From Rhodospirillales bacterium (lineage in GTDB: Bacteria; Pseudomonadota; Alphaproteobacteria; UBA9219), in contig JAATFY010000261.1 of assembly GCA_015654915.1 (NCBI GenBank), positions 1-5,314 on the forward strand: a DNA stretch of 5,314 nt, written 5' to 3'. This document shows, one piece after another, positions 1 through 5,314 of this stretch (position 1 is the stretch's first letter; the number at the start of each line of letters is the position of its first letter). The position numbers and the translations under genes are program-made. The notes under the pieces are model-generated. The model made no database searches. It was not told the origin of the DNA and saw only the letters and a list, made by a program, of their open reading frames with translations.

Positions 1-212
1 AGGAAACCACGGCTTCCGGCTCGCCCATCACGGGCAATCCGCAGGCGACCGGTTTCGGCAGCATCGTGCAGGGATCGCTGGAAACCTCGAATGTCGATAT
101 CGTTTCCGAGATCACCAACCTCATTTCCGCCCAGCGCGCCTATGAGATGAATTCGAAGGTGATCAACACCGCCGACCAGATGCTCAGCACCACCAACCAA
201 ATGAAGAGCTAG
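1..212 (+). CDS. flgG: Flagellar distal rod protein FlgG, C-terminal fragment
   Basis: FlgG forms the distal rod of the flagellar basal body, joining the proximal rod to the hook. The window opens inside the gene and shows its last 69 codons, reading from base 3 to a TAG at 210-212. The visible part carries the typical end of the flagellar rod/hook family: a 'SGSPITGNP' stretch, then 'GFGSIVQGSLETSNVDIV', then the C-terminal helix with 'LISAQRAYEMNSKVI' and 'TADQML'. That helix packs with the N-terminal helix to make the inner tube of the rod. The QRAYE-N-K signature and the following TADQML separate FlgG from most other rod proteins. FlgF also has a related tail, but the match and the flgA-flgH genes downstream favour FlgG. 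The 5' part of the gene lies outside the window. Confidence 0.95.
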   Translation, partial: ETTASGSPITGNPQATGFGSIVQGSLETSNVDIVSEITNLISAQRAYEMNSKVINTADQMLSTTNQMKS

Positions 213-213
213 A

Positions 214-1200
214 ATGAGTAAACTCGCCCGCATCCTGTTCATTCTCTGGCTTGTGGCCGCCGGCAGTATCGGCGCGCCGCAACCCTGCTCGGCCAACACC
301 GCCGTGACCCTGCGCGGCGAAACGGAAGTGCGGCGAATGACGGTGAAGCTCAGCGATATTTTTACGGGCGTTCCCGCCGAGATCGACCGCGATATCGCCC
401 AGGCTCCCGCCCCCGGCAAGCAGGTTACCTACGACGTAACCGTTCTGACCCGCATCGCGCAGAAATACCGGCTCGACTGGGAGCCGCAAAGCATGGCGGA
501 TCATGCCGTGATTACTACGGCCTCGACCCGTATCACGGCCGATGCCATCCGCGAAGCCGTGATCGCCAAGGTCAAGGCGAGCGGCGTCGCGGGCACGCAG
601 AAAGGCAGCGAGGTCGATGTCAGCTTCGACAATCACGCTCTGCAAATCGATCTGCCCGCCGACCAGACCCACGATTTCACGCTCAATAATTTCGATATGG
701 ACCCCGTCAACAAGCACTTTCACGCCGACGTCGTCGCCGAGACATCGAGCGGACCCTTTGCCGTGCCGGTGACCGGCCGCGTTATCGTCAAGCGCAACAT
801 ACCGGTTCTGGCAAAACGCCTTGAAGGCGGCACGACAATCGGATCCGCAGACATTGACTGGACAGTGGTGCCGGAAGACCGCGTTAACGGCACGGTTGTA
901 ACAGAAGCCGAGCAGCTGGTCGGCCACGAATTGCGCCGCGATACCGATGAAGGCGAAATTCTCCATGTCCATGACGTTATCCCGCCCCGCCTTGTGACGC
1001 GCGGTTCGCTGGTGACGATGAAAATCGAAACGCCGCTCATGCTGGTTACAGCACAGGGCAAGGCCTTGCAGGATGGCACGCAGGGCGAGGTCGTCCGCGT
1101 CGTCAATACGCAAAGCAACCGCATGATCGAAGGCACGGTATCGGGGCCCGGCACCGTTATCATCCATACGACGACAGAGAGACTGGCGGCAGTCCAATGA
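214..1200 (+). CDS. flgA: Flagellar basal body P-ring formation protein FlgA
   Basis: FlgA is a periplasmic chaperone that helps FlgI subunits assemble into the P-ring around the rod. The 328-residue product starts with a Sec signal peptide: a short basic n-region (MSKLAR), a hydrophobic core at about 7-20, and probable cleavage after 'CSA' near residue 27. Residues about 30-160 form the less conserved N-terminal domain, with 'LSDIFTGVP' and 'APAPGKQV' stretches. Residues about 195-257 look like an SAF domain, beginning 'RNIPVLAKRLEGGTTIG'. The C-terminal part, about 262-320, has the family hallmark 'RGSLVTMKIETPLMLV', then 'GKALQDGTQGEVVRVVN', then 'S-R-IEGTV'. It is much longer than the roughly 220 residues of E. 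coli FlgA, but near what I expect in alphaproteobacteria. The ATG lies one base after the flgG stop, with only a weak AAGAG (204-208) upstream, so translation probably depends on ribosomes finishing flgG. Confidence 0.95.
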   Translation: MSKLARILFILWLVAAGSIGAPQPCSANTAVTLRGETEVRRMTVKLSDIFTGVPAEIDRDIAQAPAPGKQVTYDVTVLTRIAQKYRLDWEPQSMADHAVITTASTRITADAIREAVIAKVKASGVAGTQKGSEVDVSFDNHALQIDLPADQTHDFTLNNFDMDPVNKHFHADVVAETSSGPFAVPVTGRVIVKRNIPVLAKRLEGGTTIGSADIDWTVVPEDRVNGTVVTEAEQLVGHELRRDTDEGEILHVHDVIPPRLVTRGSLVTMKIETPLMLVTAQGKALQDGTQGEVVRVVNTQSNRMIEGTVSGPGTVIIHTTTERLAAVQ

Positions 1201-1204
1201 GGAG
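1200..1204 (+). promoter_or_regulatory. Ribosome binding site deciding the flgH start
   Basis: AGGAG at 1200-1204 sits 7 bases before the ATG at 1212. Its first base is the last base of the flgA stop codon. An upstream in-frame ATG at 1197, overlapping the flgA stop as ATGA, would place this motif inside the coding region, so the site argues for the 1212 start. Confidence 0.75.
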
Positions 1205-1211
1205 AATCCCC

Positions 1212-1949
1212 ATGTCACGTTTTCTTCTTCTGACCACGACCATTCTGGCGCTGGCCGCCTGCAACGCCTTCGACCGCGTCTCGGACATCGGCGACGCGCC
1301 GAAACTGACCTCGATCGAGGATCCCACCCATGCCGCGGGTTATACGCCCGTTCGCATGCCGATGCCGCCGCCGGCGCTGACCGAGCGCCAGCCCAATTCC
1401 TTATGGCAAACCGGCGCCCGCGCTTTCTTCCGCGACCAGCGCGCCGGCCGCGTCGGCGACATTCTGACCGTCGTCGTCACCATCAACGATCAGGCGCAAT
1501 TGCAGAACGAAACCAAGCGTTCGCGCGACAATTCGGATACGGCCGGAGTGTCCAACATGTTCGGTTTCGAAAGCCATCTGCATAACTGGTTCCCGAAAGC
1601 GATCGATCCATCGAACTTGGTTAACACCAACAGCGCTCTTAGCAACGACGGCAAGGGCTCGATCAACCGCCAGGAGCAGATCGATCTGCGCGTCGCCGCC
1701 GAAGTCATCCAGATTCTTCCCAACGGCAATCTCGTCGTGCAGGGCAAGCAGCAGGTCGGCGTCAATTTCGATATGCGCGAACTGACCATCAGCGGCGTGA
1801 TCCGGCCGCAGGACATCGCCGCCGACAATACCATTACCTATGACCAGATCGCCGAGGCCCGCATCGAATACGGCGGCAAGGGCAGCGTTCAGGATGTCCA
1901 GCAGCCCCGTTACGGCGACCAGTTGCTCGATATCATAATGCCGTTCTAG
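1212..1949 (+). CDS. flgH: Flagellar L-ring lipoprotein FlgH
   Basis: FlgH forms the L-ring, the outer-membrane bushing around the flagellar rod. From the ATG at 1212 the product has 245 residues, close to the 232 of E. coli FlgH. The N-terminus is a lipoprotein signal ending in the lipobox LAAC, so Cys17 should be lipidated and anchored in the outer membrane. Family motifs follow in order: 'NSLWQTGARAFFRDQRAGRV', 'GDILTVVVTI', 'EVIQILPNGNLVVQGKQ', 'ISGVIRPQDI' and the closing 'QQPRYGDQLLDIIMPF'. I chose 1212 over the ATG at 1197 because it has an AGGAG at ideal spacing and gives a compact signal peptide (MSRFLLL); the longer form would add five residues. The gene follows flgA directly and ends 11 bases from a convergent gene. 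flgI, which often follows flgH in other groups, is not here. Confidence 0.96.
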   Translation: MSRFLLLTTTILALAACNAFDRVSDIGDAPKLTSIEDPTHAAGYTPVRMPMPPPALTERQPNSLWQTGARAFFRDQRAGRVGDILTVVVTINDQAQLQNETKRSRDNSDTAGVSNMFGFESHLHNWFPKAIDPSNLVNTNSALSNDGKGSINRQEQIDLRVAAEVIQILPNGNLVVQGKQQVGVNFDMRELTISGVIRPQDIAADNTITYDQIAEARIEYGGKGSVQDVQQPRYGDQLLDIIMPF

Positions 1950-1960
1950 CGAATGACGGT

Positions 1961-2497
1961 TTATTGGCTGGCGGGAATGTCCGGCGGCTGATCGATCCGG
2001 TATTGCTGCGCGAATTGTTGCGCCATCTTTTTCAACAGATCGCCGATCAGACGTTCGTGCGACGCCTGACCGCTGGCGACCATGGTGCCCTGCCGCCAGT
2101 AAACCACGGTGATGCTGCGCAGCGTATCGACGGGCGGCACGCGTACATTGCTTCGGCTCTGCGCCGTCAGCGATACCCACGACACGCAATCAAGATCCTG
2201 GCTGTTGACCGAGGCGATCTCCGGCACCAGTTCGATCCGCGCCACGCCCATAATCGGCGGCTTGGCGTCGGTCGCAGCGATGGCGGGCACATTGCTGTCG
2301 GTAAGGGCTTTTTTCAGGATGCCCGCCAGTTCCTCGCGCACGAGGCCGCAGGTGTCGGCGGTTTTAGGATTGGTGAAGTTGGCGTATTGCACCACGATTT
2401 CGCGGACGCCGAACATGCCGGGCGCGGCGCCCTGCGCGTGAGCAAGGGAGGGAACAAAAACAGATAAGAAATAGAACGCCGTAAAAATCTTCGTCAT
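1961..2497 (-). CDS. Exported protein of unknown function
   Basis: I do not recognise this family. The 178-residue reading begins with a clear Sec signal peptide: MTK, a hydrophobic core at about 4-17, and an AHA-Q cleavage site near residue 21. The mature protein, of about 157 residues, is therefore probably periplasmic. It has no lipobox and no further membrane segment. Two cysteines (Cys50 and Cys104) could form a disulfide. A region rich in alternating hydrophobics ('REIVVQYANF') precedes a helix-like stretch at about 48-68, and 'RSITVVYWRQGTMVASG' looks like a beta hairpin. The end is proline-rich. The gene runs convergently into flgH and lies downstream of dksA, so either context might be relevant. 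The open frame extends upstream to 2722, but that part is palindromic repeat and dksA antisense-frame shadow. The signal peptide places the start at 2497, with an ATG at 2509 as a close alternative (MSSGMTK). Neither start has a convincing ribosome binding site. Confidence 0.75.
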   Translation of the reverse strand: MTKIFTAFYFLSVFVPSLAHAQGAAPGMFGVREIVVQYANFTNPKTADTCGLVREELAGILKKALTDSNVPAIAATDAKPPIMGVARIELVPEIASVNSQDLDCVSWVSLTAQSRSNVRVPPVDTLRSITVVYWRQGTMVASGQASHERLIGDLLKKMAQQFAQQYRIDQPPDIPASQ

Positions 2498-2615
2498 TCC
2501 GGACGACATGCCAAAGCGTAGCGCGGGCATGGCGATCCGGAATCCATGGAGTGATCTTTCAGCATAAACTGTTCCGTGGATTCCAGGTTCGCGCTTCGCG
2601 CGCCCTGGAATGACG
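2492..2615. repeat. Palindromic intergenic repeat, three-hairpin cloverleaf
   Basis: The element is bounded by a perfect 9-bp terminal inverted repeat, CGTCATTCC (2492-2500) and GGAATGACG (2607-2615). Three hairpins fill it. The first pairs ATTCCGGA (2496-2503) with TCCGGAAT (2536-2543), with CATGCC (2507-2512) and GGCATG (2526-2531) inside. The second pairs AATCCATGGA (2541-2550) with TCCGTGGATT (2573-2582), one mismatch. The third pairs ATTCCAGG (2580-2587) with CCTGGAAT (2604-2611), with CGCGC/GCGCG around a 3-base loop. Translated on the minus strand, the right end reads 'VIPGRAKREPGI', which I associate with dispersed intergenic repeats in alphaproteobacteria. It encodes nothing of its own. 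Whether it is present in many copies in this genome cannot be seen here. It lies between dksA and the exported protein, and its left end overlaps the latter's start codon. Confidence 0.85.
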
Positions 2616-2617
2616 CT

Positions 2618-2635
2618 TATCTTATTTATCTTATT
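2618..2635. repeat. Two tandem copies of a 9-bp AT-rich unit
   Basis: TATCTTATT occurs twice back to back, at 2618-2626 and 2627-2635, between the cloverleaf repeat and the end of dksA. The dksA stop codon lies at its edge. On the minus strand the copies add further in-frame TAA codons after the dksA stop. The composition is strikingly AT-rich against the surrounding GC-rich sequence. No role is evident. Confidence 0.6.
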
Positions 2636-3062
2636 ATTCCCGCTCATCGCGTTGCGTGCGTTCCAGACGTTCATGGCGTTCCTGCGCTTCGATGCTGAGC
2701 GTGGCGACGGGGCGGGCTTCAAGCCGTTTGATGCCGATGGGTTCGCTGGTCTCTTCGCAATAGCCGTATTCGCCGCGTTCGATGCGGTCGAGCGCTTCGT
2801 CGATTTTGCTGATCAGCTTGCGCTGGCGGTCGCGTTCGCGCAGTTCCAGCGCCACTTCGGTTTCCACCGCGGCGCGGTCGGCGATGTCGGGCTCCTGAAG
2901 GCCGCCTTCGTCCTGCAATTCGTGCAGCAGCTTGTCGGATTCTTTCACGATATCGTTTTTCCAGTGCAGCAGCTTCTGCCGGAAATATTCCAGCATCACC
3001 GGATTCATGTATTTTTCTTTTTCCGAAGGCTTGTAGTTGGCCGGGACGGTGGTCGTATTCAT
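2634..3062 (-). CDS. dksA: RNA polymerase-binding transcription factor DksA
   Basis: DksA binds the secondary channel of RNA polymerase and, with ppGpp, adjusts initiation at rRNA, amino-acid and other promoters. The 142-residue product has the full architecture: an N-terminal segment with 'MLEYFRQKLLHWKNDI', a coiled coil whose tip holds 'DIADRA' (Asp59 and Asp62, matching the functional tip acids Asp71 and Asp74 of E. coli DksA), the returning helix 'LELRERDRQRKLISKI', then 'GEYGYCEETSEPIGIKRLEARP'. The zinc finger is degenerate. Only Cys102 remains of the four usual cysteines; the others are Thr105, Ser123 and Ala126. This matches zinc-poor alphaproteobacterial DksA proteins rather than damage, because the surrounding residues are well conserved. 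The start at 3062 has AGGGAG at 7-base spacing; a longer in-frame reading to 3206 would overlap argE and lacks support. The gene starts 16 bases after the argE stop. Confidence 0.95.
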   Translation of the reverse strand: MNTTTVPANYKPSEKEKYMNPVMLEYFRQKLLHWKNDIVKESDKLLHELQDEGGLQEPDIADRAAVETEVALELRERDRQRKLISKIDEALDRIERGEYGYCEETSEPIGIKRLEARPVATLSIEAQERHERLERTQRDERE

Positions 3063-3069
3063 ACGGAAG

Positions 3070-3075
3070 CTCCCT
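3070..3075 (-). promoter_or_regulatory. Ribosome binding site of dksA
   Basis: On the minus strand AGGGAG is read from 3075 to 3070, seven bases before the ATG at 3062. It lies within the 16-base gap after the argE stop and fixes the dksA start, which gives a protein of normal length. Confidence 0.75.
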
Positions 3076-3078
3076 GGG

Positions 3079-4245
3079 TCACGTGGCGCCGGAGCATAGA
3101 AGAACCTTGCGGAGAAGGTCAACACAGGTCCGAAGCTGCGTTTTTTCAACGAATTCATCGGCTTTGTGGGCCTGATCGATACTGCCGGGGCCGCACACCA
3201 CGACATGCGTGCCGAGTCTCTGGAAAAAACCGGCTTCGGTGGCGAACGACACGCCCTGCGTTTCCCTGTTGCCGGTAAGCCGCCCCAGAATTTTCTCGCC
3301 GGGATTTCCCTTGGTCGGCAGCAGCGGCGGGATATTAAGGCAGGTGCAGGTTTTCATGCCGGCCTTCGGCGCGAAGGCGGTAAAGCGCGGTTTCAGTTCG
3401 GCCTGCGCGGTGTATTCGATATCTTCCAGAATGGCGTCGAGATCGTCGCCCGGATGCGCGCGCGCCTGCCAGTGAAGATCGAAATGCTCGGCGATAATGT
3501 TTTCCGCGGTGCCGCCCCTGACGGTGCCGAGATTGAACGTGGTGTAGGGCGGATCGAAGCGCGATGCGGGCACGGGCTTATCTTTTTTGCTTTGCGCGAA
3601 ACGCTGGAGAATATTCATGAATTGCACGCCGAGTTCGATGGCGTTCAATCCCTTATCCGGCTGGCCGGAATGGCTGGGAACGCCGGTGATGCTGGTCGTG
3701 AAGGCCGCCACGCCTTTGTGCGAGTCGATGATGCGCAGGGATGTCGGCTCGCCGATCCAGACCCATTCCGGCGTCACTTTTTGCGCGCGCAGATAATCGG
3801 TAAGGCGCACGGCGCCGCCCATATCGGTTTCTTCATCATAGGTGAAAGCCAGATGCACCGGCTGCGCGAGCTTCTGTTTGACCAGTTCGGGAACGACGGA
3901 AAGAACGCAGGCGATGAAGGCTTTCATGTCGCAACTGCCGCGCCCGTATAATTTTCCGTCGCGTTCCGTCAGCGTGAAGGGGTTGCTGCTCCAACCTTGT
4001 CCTTCGACCGGTACCACATCGGTATGACCGGCAAGGACGATGCCGGCTTTATCGGATGCGCCGATCGTCGCCCATAAACAGGCCTTGGTGTCGTCGTCGT
4101 TGGCGAGGATTTCGCTTTTGACGCCGAAGCCGTCCAGATAATCGCGGATGAAATCGATGCAGGCGCGGTTGGAGCGCGAGGAAGTCGTGTCGAAGCCGAC
4201 CAGCTTCGCCAGGATTTTTTCGACTTCAGGAATGCTTTCATGCAT
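3079..4245 (-). CDS. argE: Acetylornithine deacetylase ArgE
   Basis: ArgE hydrolyses N-acetyl-L-ornithine to ornithine and acetate in the linear route of arginine biosynthesis, in the cytoplasm. The 388-residue protein is a complete M20-family metallopeptidase, close to the 383 residues of E. coli ArgE. Expected metal ligands are His74 ('AGHTDVVP'), Asp106 ('GRGSCDMKAFIA'), Glu139 ('YDEETDMGG'), Glu166 ('IGEPTS') and His360 ('IDQAHKADEF'). Asp76 and Glu138 are the probable catalytic acids. The lid-domain signatures 'PSHSGQPDKGLNAIE' and 'GTVRGGTAENIIAE' are also present. The 'GSCDMK' form favours ArgE over the related succinyl-diaminopimelate desuccinylase DapE. I chose the ATG at 4245, which has GGAAGG nine bases upstream. 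An in-frame GTG at 4266 would add seven residues. The start overlaps the end of the WD40 gene by 8 bases, so the two are probably translationally coupled, and dksA follows 16 bases after the stop. Confidence 0.94.
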   Translation of the reverse strand: MHESIPEVEKILAKLVGFDTTSSRSNRACIDFIRDYLDGFGVKSEILANDDDTKACLWATIGASDKAGIVLAGHTDVVPVEGQGWSSNPFTLTERDGKLYGRGSCDMKAFIACVLSVVPELVKQKLAQPVHLAFTYDEETDMGGAVRLTDYLRAQKVTPEWVWIGEPTSLRIIDSHKGVAAFTTSITGVPSHSGQPDKGLNAIELGVQFMNILQRFAQSKKDKPVPASRFDPPYTTFNLGTVRGGTAENIIAEHFDLHWQARAHPGDDLDAILEDIEYTAQAELKPRFTAFAPKAGMKTCTCLNIPPLLPTKGNPGEKILGRLTGNRETQGVSFATEAGFFQRLGTHVVVCGPGSIDQAHKADEFVEKTQLRTCVDLLRKVLLCSGAT

Positions 4246-5290
4246 GCGCGACGGCCTTCCGGACACTCTCGATCGTAAAGAGTATTACATACCCGTTTTC
4301 GAGCGCCGCGAAAAGACAATCTCCGGCGCCGTTCCAGACCAGCCCCGTAACGGCGGCGCCTTTGGCGGCCACCGGCGGGTGGATCATCACCTCCATGCGG
4401 CCATCGAGCGGGGCCATGATGATCATCCCGTCGTCGTAACCGGCGGCCACCATTTCGTCCCCGGGGTGCGCCGCCACGCGGGTGACCAGCCGCGCATCGC
4501 TGCCGCCCAGCGTAAGGGGGGTCTTGCCCCACGGCCCGCCGCTGAAGAACGGCCAGCAGATAATCTGCTCGGCGCCGGAAGTCGCCAGATATTTGCCCTT
4601 GGCGGTAAAATCCATGGAATGGACTTTCGCGGCATAGCCCTGCATCCCCATCTCATTGCTGTCCGACAGGCGCCAGCCATGCAGCGCGCTTTCCTGCAAA
4701 CTGGTCAGAAGAATTTTACCGTCGGGATGCCAGATGGTGCCGAGATGCGATCCTTTCCAAGTGAGTTTCACCGGCGCGGATTCTTTCGCGCTCGTCCACC
4801 ACAGGCTGACGCCGTTGTAATGGGAGGCAGCCAGCCTTTTGCCGTTCGGGCTGAAGGCCATCCCGCCGATGCTGCTGGGGTGGGAAAGCGGCGCGCCATG
4901 GGCCTCGCCTTCGGCATTCAGGATATGAACCTGCTTGCCGACAGAGTAAGCGCGCAATTCGCCATTGGCGGACGACGCCACATGATCGATCCACTGGTTT
5001 TTGTGCTCGGCGAGAAGCGTGGGCGCATCGAGTTTCGGATCGATGATAAAAACTTTCCCGTCATCGCCGCCCGACAGAAACGCGTGCGCGTCGGCATCCG
5101 GCTGTAGCGACAAAGACACGCCGTTGTGCAGCGCCATTTCTTTCGGCCGCTCGACCTCGTCATGGGCAAACAGGAAACGTGCGGAACCGTCGCCCAGCGT
5201 CGCACCCACCCAATTACCATTGTGGTTTACGGCGAGATTTGTGACCGGCAGCTTGAAATCCCACTGGCGGTGGCTGGCGGAAGCAGGCAT
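4238..5290 (-). CDS. WD40-repeat beta-propeller protein
   Basis: The 350-residue protein consists almost entirely of WD40-like repeats. I count eight candidates, at about residues 14-41, 57-84, 98-125, 138-165, 181-208, 221-247, 267-293 and 313-340. Each has the pattern hydrophobic-x-hydrophobic, then a turn such as 'SPNGK', 'HPDGK' or 'TAKGK', then a short strand and a closing aromatic ('VSLWW', 'HGWRL', 'IICWP'). A seven- or eight-bladed propeller is therefore likely. There is no signal peptide or membrane segment, so it should be cytoplasmic. No catalytic domain is attached; such propellers usually serve as protein-binding scaffolds, but no partner can be named here. The start at 5290 shares its A with the upstream gene's TGA stop (TGATG), which supports that choice despite the poor ribosome binding site. 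The 3' end overlaps argE. The position in a run with argE is the only functional hint. Confidence 0.88.
   Translation of the reverse strand: MPASASHRQWDFKLPVTNLAVNHNGNWVGATLGDGSARFLFAHDEVERPKEMALHNGVSLSLQPDADAHAFLSGGDDGKVFIIDPKLDAPTLLAEHKNQWIDHVASSANGELRAYSVGKQVHILNAEGEAHGAPLSHPSSIGGMAFSPNGKRLAASHYNGVSLWWTSAKESAPVKLTWKGSHLGTIWHPDGKILLTSLQESALHGWRLSDSNEMGMQGYAAKVHSMDFTAKGKYLATSGAEQIICWPFFSGGPWGKTPLTLGGSDARLVTRVAAHPGDEMVAAGYDDGMIIMAPLDGRMEVMIHPPVAAKGAAVTGLVWNGAGDCLFAALENGYVILFTIESVRKAVAHA
4255..4260 (-). promoter_or_regulatory. Ribosome binding site of argE
   Basis: On the minus strand GGAAGG is read from 4260 to 4255, nine bases before the ATG at 4245. It lies inside the last codons of the WD40 gene, and it supports the 4245 start over the in-frame GTG at 4266. 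Confidence 0.6.
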
Positions 5291-5314
5291 CAGAGAGCTG
5301 TATACCCCCCATCG
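5290..5314 (-). CDS. Probable short-chain dehydrogenase/reductase, last codons only
   Basis: Only the final seven codons and a TGA stop (5292-5290) fall in the window. They read DGGYTAL. This closely resembles the usual C-terminal end of classical short-chain dehydrogenase/reductases, where 'DGGYTA' or 'DGGWTA' follows the last beta strand. The stop overlaps the WD40 start as TGATG, the spacing expected of consecutive genes in one operon. The identification rests on seven residues and is an inference; substrate and exact family cannot be judged. Confidence 0.45.

Noticed and set aside
184..1218. Long open frame of 344 codons on the minus strand, opposite flgA
   Set aside because: It is antisense to a well-supported flgA. 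Its translation has no recognisable domain and is rich in the Arg, Asp and His typical of shadow frames in GC-rich DNA.
1401..2189. Open frame of 262 codons on the minus strand across flgH and the exported protein gene
   Set aside because: It covers two real genes in other frames, and shows neither a ribosome binding site nor any family motif.
2580..2611. Third hairpin of the repeat as an intrinsic terminator for dksA
   Set aside because: The stem is strong but no run of T follows on the minus strand, so it does not fit a factor-independent terminator. It may still shape the 3' end of the message.
2498..2722. N-terminal extension of the exported protein through the repeat
   Set aside because: The added residues are translated repeat and a shadow of the dksA end, and they would bury the signal peptide. 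It remains possible only in the weak sense noted in the findings.
2610..3278. Open frame on the plus strand opposite dksA, with hydrophobic 'LILFILLF' start
   Set aside because: The hydrophobic start comes from the AT-rich tandem repeat, and the rest is antisense to the strongly conserved dksA and the end of argE.
3166..3951. Open frame of 261 codons on the plus strand opposite argE
   Set aside because: argE carries all its catalytic motifs on the other strand. This frame shows no domain and looks like a composition artefact.
4246..4266. Upstream in-frame GTG start for argE at 4266
   Set aside because: It would lengthen the overlap with the WD40 gene and put the GGAAGG motif inside the coding region. 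The ATG at 4245 with that motif fits better.
4148..5107. Open frame of 319 codons on the plus strand opposite the WD40 gene
   Set aside because: The WD40 repeats on the minus strand are clear, and this frame has no recognisable features.

Overview
The window looks like a stretch of chromosome from a high-GC alphaproteobacterium. Four things point there. The flagellar genes run flgG-flgA-flgH, an order I associate with alphaproteobacteria. FlgA is long, at about 330 residues. DksA has lost most of its zinc cysteines, as alphaproteobacterial forms commonly do. A palindromic intergenic repeat reads 'VIPGRAKREPGI' when translated, a signature I associate with interspersed repeats of that class. 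No genus can be named from the sequence alone.

Left half, plus strand (1-1949): the end of a flagellar basal-body operon. It holds the C-terminus of the distal rod protein FlgG, then FlgA (periplasmic chaperone for P-ring assembly), then FlgH (outer-membrane L-ring lipoprotein). The genes are packed tightly: one base separates flgG from flgA, and the ribosome binding site of flgH overlaps the flgA stop. Together they build the distal rod and the rings around it. The P-ring gene flgI does not follow flgH and must lie elsewhere.

Right half, minus strand (5314 down to 1961): five genes read leftwards. They are the last seven codons of a probable short-chain dehydrogenase/reductase, a cytoplasmic WD40-type beta-propeller protein, argE (acetylornithine deacetylase, arginine biosynthesis), dksA (RNA-polymerase-binding regulator of the stringent response) and a small exported protein of unknown function that converges on flgH. 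Neighbours from the dehydrogenase tail to dksA overlap or lie within 16 bases, suggesting co-transcription. A 124-bp palindromic repeat, able to fold as a three-hairpin cloverleaf, separates dksA from the exported protein.

Most of the window is ordinary housekeeping and flagellar sequence. The least conventional parts are the cloverleaf repeat, which supplies the start codon of the exported protein, the unknown exported protein itself, and the WD40 gene coupled to argE. There is no sign of a mobile element with a transposase, a CRISPR array, an RNA gene or a defence system. No gene-free stretch exceeds 300 bases.
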